From Arthrobacter sp. S39 (GTDB taxonomy: Bacteria; Actinomycetota; Actinomycetes; Actinomycetales; Micrococcaceae), in contig NZ_SIHX01000010.1 in NCBI RefSeq assembly GCF_004320525.1, forward strand, positions 62,001 through 126,000: DNA of 64,000 bases, given 5' to 3'. The translations under genes and the position numbers were made by a program. Below, in pieces: positions 40,412-47,441 of this stretch (positions are counted from its first letter, which is position 1; every line of letters begins with the position of its first letter). The notes under the pieces are model-generated. The model ran no database searches. It was given only the letters and a program-made list of their open reading frames with translations, and was not told the DNA's origin.

Positions 40412-40741
40412 ATGACCACGTCGACGCCGACGCTCACGCTGACCGCCATCAACCACTTCATCAACGGTGCCGAGAGCGCCGGCGAGGGCACCCGCACCCA
40501 GCCCGTTTACAACCCGGCCACCGGCAAGGTCAGCGCTGAGTTGCGGCTGGCCAACCGGGCCGACCTGGACGCCACCGTCGCCGCTGCCCGCGCCGCCGCC
40601 GATTCCTGGGGCGACATCTCCCTAGCCCTTTGCCACGCTGCCGGAGACGGACTTCAGCCTCAATTTCGGCGGGAAAGGTTCGGGGCGCATTCCGACACAT
40701 GGTGTTCTTCCCGGACCATGAGAGTCCGGGGAGTTTTCTGA
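40412..40741 (+). pseudogene. mmsA: Truncated methylmalonate-semialdehyde dehydrogenase (N-terminal part)
   Basis: The first roughly 71 residues (INHFINGAESAGEG, VYNPATGKVSAELRLANRAD, AARAAADSWGDISLA) match the start of an MmsA-type CoA-acylating dehydrogenase, which is normally about 500 aa. After GDISLA the frame passes abruptly into unrelated sequence (LCHAAGDGLQP...) at about 40625 and stops by 40741. In the next frame the sequence after the break reads ETDFSLNFGGKGSGRIPTHG before a stop at about 40720, which looks like the C-terminal tail of some other protein. It is best explained by a deletion joining two genes. Confidence 0.75.
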
Positions 40742-40919
40742 GTTTGTGACGCCCTGGTTGTCGGCCGGCATCAGGTTATAGCGGCATGCGAGACGCCAAA
40801 ATCCTGCGGGTTTCTACCAGGTCGGGTGCTAAGGAAGGGAACGAGCCGTCCTGGCTGACGCAATCCGCCATAGGGGCATGGGAGCATTTTGCAACGAAAG
40901 ACGCTCCCCGAACACGACT
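40742..40919. other. Gene-free stretch after the truncated gene
   Basis: No coding frame can be supported between the broken dehydrogenase and operator site 8. Confidence 0.5.
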
Positions 40920-40949
40920 ATTGTCAACAATTTACAATAGTGCTAGATT
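40920..40949 (+). promoter_or_regulatory. ATTGTCAACAAT operator (site 8) within a promoter
   Basis: The palindrome (40920-40931) contains TTGTCA (40921-40926), and TAGATT (40944-40949) lies 17 bp downstream, giving a well-spaced -35/-10 pair. Binding here would directly block RNA polymerase. The 30-codon ORF at 40993 is the first reading frame downstream. Confidence 0.65.
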
Positions 40950-40992
40950 TGAAGGCACAGACCCCTACCGCCACGAAGGAGTTGCAAGCCCA

Positions 40993-41085
40993 ATGAACAA
41001 AGGTATGCCGGCGGAGCAAGCGTCGCCCCTGCTTTTCGTCTGCGAGGATGATTGCGAGTTCTGCACCGGCCCGGAAACGGACTAG
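40993..41085 (+). CDS. Very small Cys-containing peptide (30 aa)
   Basis: MNKGMPAEQASPLLFVCEDD begins a 30-residue product that continues CEFCTGPETD, giving a C-x4-C-x2-C cluster. AAGGAG lies 11 nt upstream of the ATG, and a promoter with operator site 8 lies 44 bp before it. The cluster could bind a metal, or the peptide may be a leader. Its regulated promoter is what makes it credible; length alone would not. I recognise no family. Confidence 0.45.
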   Translation: MNKGMPAEQASPLLFVCEDDCEFCTGPETD

Positions 41086-41363
41086 TACTAAAGCGCGTTC
41101 ATGGGCGTCTCCGCGTGGTTGCTGCTCAGGTCGCGGCGGACAGGGCGTCCGGGCATCCCATCAACGGTTCTCGAAACTCCAGCCTGTACAACGGGCTGCT
41201 GTCACGAATTTTGAAAAGGATTAGTGTAGTCATGCACCGTGCTTTCCCGTCTTTGGCAGGCGGGTCCCTCCGAAACTGGGCGGAGGCGGAAGGCCAGCGA
41301 TGCGGTGGCCACCCACGTTCGGGAGGCTGAGAACACGACCTGCCGGAATTGGCACGGACGTGC

Positions 41364-41660
41364 TTAGAATCCGACGTAGACATGCTCCAGATGCTTGACC
41401 GTTGGAGAGGTGGCAAAATAGGGTCCCGCGAGCCCGCGCCAGCGGAGAAATGCCGCTGATTCACGGAAGCGGACGGTGTGGTCCTCGACTGTGGCCCAGC
41501 CGACGGTCATGGTGTACTCGTTCGGAGTTTCCACGGATCGGTCCAGGCGCAGGCTCAACGCGCCCTCCGCACGAAAGAGGGGTGTAGCTTTGACGACGGC
41601 CGCCTCGAAATCCACTTCCGAGCCGGATGTGATGAGAATAGTCGCCTGTTCAAGAATCAT
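41364..41660 (-). CDS. Antibiotic biosynthesis monooxygenase (ABM) domain-like protein
   Basis: This roughly 98-aa product starts MILEQATILITSGSEVDFEA and continues FRAEGALSLRLDRSVETPNE, TMTVGWATVEDHTVRFRESA, ending with a VKHLEHVYVGF strand. This is the dimeric ferredoxin-like ABM fold seen in small quinol oxygenases and heme-degrading-like proteins. I use the ATG at 41660; a start at 41696 would add 12 residues without similarity. It is divergent from the MFS gene at 41876 and may share regulation with it. Many such proteins have no known substrate. Confidence 0.75.
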   Translation of the reverse strand: MILEQATILITSGSEVDFEAAVVKATPLFRAEGALSLRLDRSVETPNEYTMTVGWATVEDHTVRFRESAAFLRWRGLAGPYFATSPTVKHLEHVYVGF

Positions 41661-41755
41661 TCGAAATTGCCTGTCGCTGCGGTGGTTGTCTGGCACGCTT
41701 AGGGTCGATCATAGGGTGCGCGTCAGGATGGTCCAACGTTGATGGCGGGGGTCTA

Positions 41756-41783
41756 TTGACTTAGTTCGGTACGGTGCTAGATT
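41756..41783 (+). promoter_or_regulatory. Promoter of the MHS-type transporter gene
   Basis: TTGACT (41756-41761) and TAGATT (41778-41783) are separated by 16 bp, about 95 bp before the transporter start. The -10 and the preceding TGC match those at 40944, but the operator palindrome is absent. Confidence 0.55.
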
Positions 41784-41875
41784 GCGGCTATCGGGCTACG
41801 CCCGTGGGGGATCGACGCCCCGAGTCTACGGTGCCAGCCGCCAATCCGGGGCCTTCCAGACGGAGGCACGACGCT

Positions 41876-43276
41876 ATGAGTTCCGGCCCCGCACCGCACC
41901 TTGACAGGGGTTCCACTGATCCCGAATATGCTGCCAATCTTCGCCGGGCCACATTCGCGTCGAGCGTCGGCAGCGCCTTGGAATACTACGATTTCGCCCT
42001 TTACGGCCTCGCGTCTGCCCTCATCTTCAGCAAGGTGTTCTTTTCCAACCTTGATCCGGCCACCGGCACCGTGGCCAGCTTTGCCACGTTCGGCGTTGCC
42101 TTTGTGGCCCGGCCGCTGGGCGGTCTTTTCTTCGGCACTGTTGGCGACAGGCTTGGCCGTAAGTGGGTTCTGGTGGCAACCATCCTGCTCATGGGCGGTG
42201 CCTCCACGCTGGTCGGCGCCCTGCCGACGTATGAGCAGGTTGGTCTGTGGGCTCCCGCGTTATTGGTGCTTATGCGACTTCTGCAGGGGTTCGGCGCGGG
42301 AGCGGAGCAGGCCGGCGCGACAGTGCTGATGGCAGAATACGCGCCCGTCCGGCGTCGCGGCTTCTTCGCTGCCCTGCCGTTCATCGGCATCCAGGCCGGA
42401 ACGCTGCTTGCAGCCGGCGTGTTCATCTACCTGGGTACCCTGCCAAGCGACGTACTGCTGTCGGGGGTATGGCGGATTCCCTTTTTGGCCTCGATTCTGC
42501 TGATCGCCATCGCCCTCTTCATCAGGCTCCGCCTGAGGGAGAGCCCCACCTTCATCGTGCTCGAAGAGCAGGAGCAGATTGCCCGGAGTCCGTTGCGGGA
42601 GGTTTTCAGCCGGTCCCTGCCAAACGTGTTCCGCGGCATCGGCCTCCGGATGGCAGAGAACGGCGGTTCCTACCTTTTCAACACGCTGGCCGTCAGCTTT
42701 GTTGTCACCACTGTTGGTGTCGGCGCCTGGATCGGTCCGCTTGCCGTAGCGGTCGGTTCGCTCGTCGGCATGATCTCGGTCCCATGGGCCGGTGCCATGT
42801 CGGACCGCTTCGGACGGATTCCTGTCTACCGCTTCGGGGCCGGTGTCCTGTTGGTGCTGGCCTACCCCGGCTGGTGGCTGCTCTCGCTGGGGAATCCCGT
42901 CGTCATTATCCTTGTCATCGCCGTTGCCATCGGGTTTGGGGTGAACACTATGCTGGGCTCCCAGTGCGCTCTGTTGCCAGAACTTTTTGGCAATCGGCAC
43001 CGCTATATTGGTGTGGCCACGGCGCGTGAGTTCAGCGCGGTGCTCGCGGGTGGGCTCGCCCCGGTGGCGGGTGCCTGGTTGATCAGCATAAGCGGCGGAG
43101 CGTGGTGGCCGGTGGCCACGTACATGTTTGTGCTGTCCGTCATCACGTTCATCACCACGTTTTTTGTGCCCGAAACCCGCGGCCGCGACCTGACACTGAT
43201 CGAGGACGCCTCACGGGACACAGAGGATCAGGTCAGCCTCCGGCCAACGGCGACCAGCCCCCGCAGGCGTGATTAG
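41876..43276 (+). CDS. MFS transporter, metabolite:H+ symporter (MHS) type
   Basis: This 466-aa, 12-helix carrier opens with SSVGSALEYYDFALYGLASA and has FATFGVAFVARPLGGLFFGT, GDRLGRKWVL in loop 2-3 and RLLQGFGAGAEQAGATVLMA, the pattern of the MHS family (citrate, shikimate, dicarboxylate and betaine carriers such as ShiA, KgtP, ProP). The start at 41876 has GGAGG 9 nt upstream; the longer frame lacks similarity. It overlaps the convergent FAH-family gene by 4 bp. It may import the acid substrate used by the minus-strand genes at 43-46 kb. Confidence 0.92.
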   Translation: MSSGPAPHLDRGSTDPEYAANLRRATFASSVGSALEYYDFALYGLASALIFSKVFFSNLDPATGTVASFATFGVAFVARPLGGLFFGTVGDRLGRKWVLVATILLMGGASTLVGALPTYEQVGLWAPALLVLMRLLQGFGAGAEQAGATVLMAEYAPVRRRGFFAALPFIGIQAGTLLAAGVFIYLGTLPSDVLLSGVWRIPFLASILLIAIALFIRLRLRESPTFIVLEEQEQIARSPLREVFSRSLPNVFRGIGLRMAENGGSYLFNTLAVSFVVTTVGVGAWIGPLAVAVGSLVGMISVPWAGAMSDRFGRIPVYRFGAGVLLVLAYPGWWLLSLGNPVVIILVIAVAIGFGVNTMLGSQCALLPELFGNRHRYIGVATAREFSAVLAGGLAPVAGAWLISISGGAWWPVATYMFVLSVITFITTFFVPETRGRDLTLIEDASRDTEDQVSLRPTATSPRRRD

Positions 43277-44010
43277 CCAATGGTGTTCGTCAGGGTTCCG
43301 ATGCCGCCGAGGACGACGTCGACACGGTCACCGGGCTGCACTTCGACTGCTGTCCCGGGAGCGCCTGTCATAACGACATCGCCCGGTTCAAGGGTCAACC
43401 AGGACGTGACGTAGACGAGGCATTCGGTGACCGAAGACGGAAGATTAAAGGAACCTGACTTGGCCCGGACCACGCCGTTGACGCACACGTCGATTCCCAC
43501 GAGGTCCGGGTCCGGGATCGCCGTTTCGATCCATGGACCCAGCGGCGTGTAGTTGCCGCCGGCTTTGCCTTGGAAATTCCGTTCGTCCACTGCACCCTGG
43601 TCCACGTTGGTGACGTCGTTGACGCAGGTATAGCCGAGGACGTGCTCCAGCGCGTTCCCGGCTGTCAGTTCCGTCGCGCTTTTTCCAATCACGACGGCGA
43701 GCTCGCCTTCGACGTTGACGGCACCGCGGCCGCGGGCCGCCGCTACCTGGTCCCCTGGGGCGGCCACGGTATGTACCGACTTGTGCCACGCCTGGATGGG
43801 CAGGGGATGGTTGTTGAGCGTGCGGTTGTGCGCAATGCCCAGCACGACGGCGGGCCGGACGGGAGCGAGGAAAACCGCCTCGGCGTCAGGTGTCGTGCCC
43901 CCGGTGTACGTGGGGGGACTGACGAACGGGTCAACGATGTGGTCCCAGTTGCCGTTGCGCTCCACGGCATGTTGTGGGCCTTCGGCAGTCTTGAGTCTTG
44001 CAATGCGCAT
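43273..44010 (-). CDS. Fumarylacetoacetate hydrolase (FAH)-family protein
   Basis: This 245-aa protein has the FAH catalytic domain: VNVEGELAVVIGKSA (metal-binding Glu), LGYTCVNDVTNVD, QGKAGGNYTPLGPWIET and EPGDVVMTGAPGTAVEVQPGDRVDV. These place it with the decarboxylase/isomerase (HpaG, HpcE) and acylpyruvase/oxaloacetate decarboxylase-type members. It is the last gene of the minus-strand set that also contains a 2-hydroxyacid dehydrogenase and a cyclase-family hydrolase. A C-C cleavage or decarboxylation step on a 2-oxo or 2-hydroxy acid is the expected role. Confidence 0.9.
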   Translation of the reverse strand: MRIARLKTAEGPQHAVERNGNWDHIVDPFVSPPTYTGGTTPDAEAVFLAPVRPAVVLGIAHNRTLNNHPLPIQAWHKSVHTVAAPGDQVAAARGRGAVNVEGELAVVIGKSATELTAGNALEHVLGYTCVNDVTNVDQGAVDERNFQGKAGGNYTPLGPWIETAIPDPDLVGIDVCVNGVVRAKSGSFNLPSSVTECLVYVTSWLTLEPGDVVMTGAPGTAVEVQPGDRVDVVLGGIGTLTNTIG

Positions 44011-44067
44011 GGCGCTCCTTGGGGTGGCGGCTGTAGTGGTGCTGCGGATGACGGGGGAGCCTGCGGG

Positions 44068-44277
44068 TCAGGCTTTCTCGTGGATGTAGCCGAAGGGGAC
44101 GTCGTGGGTCAGCTCGAGTGTGAAGCGGCCGGGGGCGTGTTTGGTCACGAGGATCCCTCCGGCGCCGCCGGCGAGGGCCACGGCCTGGAGCTTCCGGACT
44201 CCTGAGTCCAGGGCATGATCCATGTCGCTGGCACGCCTGACAATAACCTGCAATTTCCTGAGTGGGTTCTGGGTCAC
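44068..44277 (-). CDS. Small conserved-looking protein (69 aa)
   Basis: A GTG at 44277, preceded by an AGAGA-type site, opens MTQNPLRKLQVIVRRASDMD. The rest has an Ala/Gly-rich helix and a strand pair (GGILVTKHAPGRFTLELTHD) ending DVPFGYIHEKA. It lies between the FAH-family and hydroxyacid dehydrogenase genes with gaps of 57 and 30 bp, so it is almost certainly co-transcribed. I do not recognise the family; a small regulatory or structural partner of the operon enzymes is possible. Confidence 0.65.
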   Translation of the reverse strand: MTQNPLRKLQVIVRRASDMDHALDSGVRKLQAVALAGGAGGILVTKHAPGRFTLELTHDVPFGYIHEKA

Positions 44278-44307
44278 TTTTTTCTCTTTCTTGTGTGCGG
44301 TGGCGGG

Positions 44308-45330
44308 CTAGCCGGCGTGCAGCAAAAGCCGGTCCTTGAAGACTGCCGAGTCCAGGACTTCGCGGTTGATCACGAATTTCGGCGGCCGCCCGTTAGCGAC
44401 GTCCACGATGGCCCGTACACAACTGCCGCCGTTGCCGAGGGACATTTCGTCGGTCCAGGAGAGGCAGTGCGGCGAAAGGGTTACGTTGTCCAGGCCAAGG
44501 AGCGCATTGTTGACGGGCTCTTCTTCAAAGACGTCCAGCCCGGCACCGGCGATGCTTCCGCCGGCAAGCGCCGCAATGAGGTCAGGTTCATTGATAATGG
44601 GTCCGCGTGCCATGTTGATGACGACCGCCGTGGGCTTCATGCGCGCCAGGATGCCGGCGTTGACGATGTGCCTGGTCTGGTCCGTCAGGACTGCCATAAC
44701 AATCAGCGCGTCACAGCAGGCCGCCACATCTTTGAGTTCCATGAGTTCCACGCCGAGTTCGGCGGCGCGTTCCGGCGGGCAAAAAGGATCGTAGCCCACA
44801 CACCGGACGCCAAACGGGGCCAGCAGCCGGATCAGTTCGCCGCCGGTGTTTCCGACGCCGAGAAGGCCGACGGTCTTTCCCGTCAGGCCGGTGCCCATGA
44901 AGTTCTCACGCAGGTCCCACCGCTGGTCCCGGACCAGCCGGTCCTTCGTCACGGTGTGGTGCATGACTGACAGGAGCATCGACAGCGTGGCGGTGGCCAC
45001 CGGGCCGCGGGCGCCGTCGGGGGTAATCGTGGCGACTGTGCCGGCCGCTGAACAGGCAGCGAGGTCGACGGCGTCGTACCCGACACCGAACCGGGCCAGG
45101 ATCAGCGGAGGATTGGAAACCCCGGCGAAGGACTCCGCTGTAACGGCCGGAGCGGCGTAGAGGATGGCGTCGTACCTCTCCATCTGCGCCGGCGTGAGGG
45201 CCTGGGCTCTGTCCTGCATGTACTCCCACTCCAGGCCGGCCGCATCGAGCCCGGCCAGGCCGATATCGCCCCAGACGTTGCGCCCTGTGGCATCGAGAAA
45301 ATCGGAAGAAATTCCTACTGTGAACGTCAT
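44308..45330 (-). CDS. D-2-hydroxyacid dehydrogenase, copy 2
   Basis: This 340-aa enzyme has LLGVGNTGGELIRLLAPFGV for NAD(P) binding and the catalytic Arg (INMARGPIINEPDL), Glu (DVFEEEPVNNAL) and His (LSPHCLSWTDE). It begins at the base after the cyclase gene stop (TAA then ATG), so the two are tightly coupled. The group includes phosphoglycerate, glyoxylate and hydroxypyruvate reductases. In this operon it probably interconverts a 2-oxo and a 2-hydroxy acid derived from the imported sugar acid. Confidence 0.92.
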   Translation of the reverse strand: MTFTVGISSDFLDATGRNVWGDIGLAGLDAAGLEWEYMQDRAQALTPAQMERYDAILYAAPAVTAESFAGVSNPPLILARFGVGYDAVDLAACSAAGTVATITPDGARGPVATATLSMLLSVMHHTVTKDRLVRDQRWDLRENFMGTGLTGKTVGLLGVGNTGGELIRLLAPFGVRCVGYDPFCPPERAAELGVELMELKDVAACCDALIVMAVLTDQTRHIVNAGILARMKPTAVVINMARGPIINEPDLIAALAGGSIAGAGLDVFEEEPVNNALLGLDNVTLSPHCLSWTDEMSLGNGGSCVRAIVDVANGRPPKFVINREVLDSAVFKDRLLLHAG

Positions 45331-46299
45331 TTAGAAGACCGCCAGGGGGTTTACGGGCGAACCTGTGCCGCGGGGAATGTTGAGGGGGGCGACGACGAAC
45401 ATGAACCGGTAACGGTCCTCTTCGGCGCAGGCGGTGCCGAGTGCTTCGAGATCGAGGTTGTCCAGCAGGGGCAGTCCCATCGCGGTGATCGCCAGAATGT
45501 GGATCGGGGAGTGGATGCCGGGGGTGGGGGAGGGGCGGACATCGGAGTCGCCGTCGCCGCCCAGGACGCTGATGCCGCGCTCGGCCAGCAGGGGCATGCA
45601 GTCAACGTGCAGCCCTGCACTCAGGTCGGAGGAGTCCCAGATACCGAGCTCGTGGGTCCGGCGGAAATGTCCGGTCCGGATCAGGACGGCGTCACCGGCG
45701 GTGATCTTCACACCCAGTTTCTCCTCTGCGGCCAGGATGTCTTCCGCGTGGATGGCAGTGCCGGGTTCCAGCCAGGGAACGTCGAACAGGACGGTGAAGT
45801 CCAGCAACACGCCAGGTGCCACCAGCGAGCCAAGGGAACTGACCGAACCAAAGTCCGCTCCAGTGGCCGTTACGACATCCTTGGAGGTTTGCCCGTCGTA
45901 GAGCAGGCCCTTATAAGCGATGTGGCTGAGGGCATCCAGGTGGCTCACGGCTTTTCCGTGGTAGTCGACACCGATGAAGTCCTTGTTGCAGGACGGCTCC
46001 GGCGCTTCGCGGACGCCGAGGTCTGTCATGTAGTGCAGGGCCGGGTTCGCGTTGGAGGGTCCGCTGACGGTGTTCCACGGCAAAGCCGTTGTCACCACCC
46101 GGCCGCTGCGGACCAGGGCGGCGGCTTCAACGACGGAGGCGGAGGCGACCGTTTGCCATGCGCCTGCCGACGGGTTGCTGTAGGTGCCCCAGGTCTTCAC
46201 CTCCTCGAATACACGTTCAAAGTCCTCCTGGGTGACAGAGGGTCCGTTCCTGGTGGGGCTTCGGTAGGGTGAACCAGCCCTGATATCTTCCGCGCACAC
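45331..46299 (-). CDS. Cyclase-family metal-dependent hydrolase (kynurenine formamidase-like)
   Basis: This roughly 322-aa protein belongs to the cyclase/KynB superfamily. The metal-binding segment is YHGKAVSHLDALSHIAYKGL (a variant of HxGTHxDAPxH), followed by GDAVLIRTGHFR and a C-terminal IHILAITAMGLPLLDNLDLE. I place the start at GTG 46299, because AAGGAG lies exactly 6 nt upstream; the long upstream frame crosses the promoter and has no similarity. Such enzymes hydrolyse cyclic amides, lactones or formamides. It is the first gene of the minus-strand operon divergent from the IclR gene. Confidence 0.88.
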   Translation of the reverse strand: MCAEDIRAGSPYRSPTRNGPSVTQEDFERVFEEVKTWGTYSNPSAGAWQTVASASVVEAAALVRSGRVVTTALPWNTVSGPSNANPALHYMTDLGVREAPEPSCNKDFIGVDYHGKAVSHLDALSHIAYKGLLYDGQTSKDVVTATGADFGSVSSLGSLVAPGVLLDFTVLFDVPWLEPGTAIHAEDILAAEEKLGVKITAGDAVLIRTGHFRRTHELGIWDSSDLSAGLHVDCMPLLAERGISVLGGDGDSDVRPSPTPGIHSPIHILAITAMGLPLLDNLDLEALGTACAEEDRYRFMFVVAPLNIPRGTGSPVNPLAVF

Positions 46300-46429
46300 G
46301 GTGTACTCCTTGAAAAATGGGGGCCGTCCGGGAACACGGGCAGGACGCCTGAAAGAATGTCCCGGGGCCATAAAAAGGTGCCACCGGTTCCTGATGGGGA
46401 CTGGGAGGGGGTGACTCCGCAATGATAAA

Positions 46430-46441
46430 CCAATATACTGG
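46430..46441. promoter_or_regulatory. CCAATATACTGG palindrome, probable IclR operator 1
   Basis: This imperfect palindrome lies in the 200-bp gap between the divergent cyclase and IclR genes. It shares CCAATAT with the site before the ABC importer at 47347, so the flanked IclR protein is the probable reader. Confidence 0.55.
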
Positions 46442-46498
46442 CATAAAGTCAAGATTTTGGACAGCATCACCAATTATTCACGGATGGGGAAGTCAAAC

Positions 46499-47299
46499 AT
46501 GACGGCAGAGACAGCGACTGAAGTTGGCGCCAACGCGCAGGGTTCGGTTCCCGCGATTACCCGCGGGATGGCCATATTGGAACTGGTTGCGGCGGCGGGA
46601 CAGGCGGGTGCGAGCGTTCCCGAACTGGCCAAGTCCATGAATCTGGCCAAGTCTTCCACCGCCAACATCTGCGCAGCGCTTGAAGGCGAAGGCATGCTGA
46701 GGCGCTCGGACGGCCGCCTTACCCTGGGCCGGAGGATCTTGTCCCTGGCGGGCGATTACCTCCGCTCGGCAGACCAGCTCGCAGAGTTTTATGCGTTGTG
46801 CCGCCGCTCCAGGCTCATCTCCCGCGAGGCGGCGCGGCTCGCCCTGCTGGATGGCACCGATGTGCTTTATCTGGCGCGATATGAGGGCACTAACCCCATC
46901 CGCCTAACTGCCAACATCGGTGACCGTTTCCCTGCCCACGTTACTGCGACCGGCAAGGCGGTGCTGGCCACCCTGCCAGAGGCGGTGGTGGAGGACCGGT
47001 ACCGCGGCAAGACATTTGTGCCCTTCACGGCCAAGTCCCTGACGAGCCTGCCTGAGCTGATGGCTGAGCTGCACAGTTCCCGGCAGCGGGGCTATTTTAT
47101 GGATGACGAGGAAACCAATATCGGTGTTGTCTGCTTTGCCGTGCCCGTAGTGAATCTTCCGGGTGAGCCTGCGCAGTTCGCCATCAGCGCCACCCTGCTC
47201 AAGGCCCGGGCTGATGAGCTGGACCATGGAGAAATCGTTTCCGAACTGCAGCAGATCGCGCGCGCTTTGGCTAACCCGTTGAGTGCACAGTCGCTCTGA
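46499..47299 (+). CDS. IclR-family transcriptional regulator
   Basis: This 266-aa regulator has the helix-turn-helix in ASVPELAKSMNLAKSSTANI (about residues 45-65) and the ligand domain with ANIGDRFPAHVTATGKAVLA. The ATG at 46499 has GGGGAAG 6 nt upstream; an earlier in-frame ATG at 46457 lies before that site. It is divergent from the cyclase/FAH operon and followed by the ribose-type importer operon. CCAATAT palindromes flank it on both sides. It therefore probably controls both units in response to a sugar-acid-like effector. Middle residues include an unusually Arg-rich helix (LCRRSRLISREAARLA). Confidence 0.9.
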   Translation: MTAETATEVGANAQGSVPAITRGMAILELVAAAGQAGASVPELAKSMNLAKSSTANICAALEGEGMLRRSDGRLTLGRRILSLAGDYLRSADQLAEFYALCRRSRLISREAARLALLDGTDVLYLARYEGTNPIRLTANIGDRFPAHVTATGKAVLATLPEAVVEDRYRGKTFVPFTAKSLTSLPELMAELHSSRQRGYFMDDEETNIGVVCFAVPVVNLPGEPAQFAISATLLKARADELDHGEIVSELQQIARALANPLSAQSL

Positions 47300-47346
47300 C
47301 GCCCTATTTTCAGCTCGCTCCAAGGTGCCACTTCAAATCGGCTCTT

Positions 47347-47383
47347 GACCAATATGTTGGTCTTAGTACAAGATATTGGTCAG
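47347..47383 (+). promoter_or_regulatory. Probable IclR operator 2 and importer promoter
   Basis: GACCAATATGTTGGTC (47347-47362) is a palindrome, with a further half-site GATATTGGTC at 47372-47381. TTGACC (47345-47350) and TACAAG (47367-47372) could be -35 and -10. Bound regulator would cover the promoter of the ABC operon starting at 47442. Confidence 0.6.
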
Positions 47384-47441
47384 AGGGTCATTGGTGACCC
47401 ACCCAGAAATTTACGCAGCACTGGGGCTGCAAGGAGCGAAC

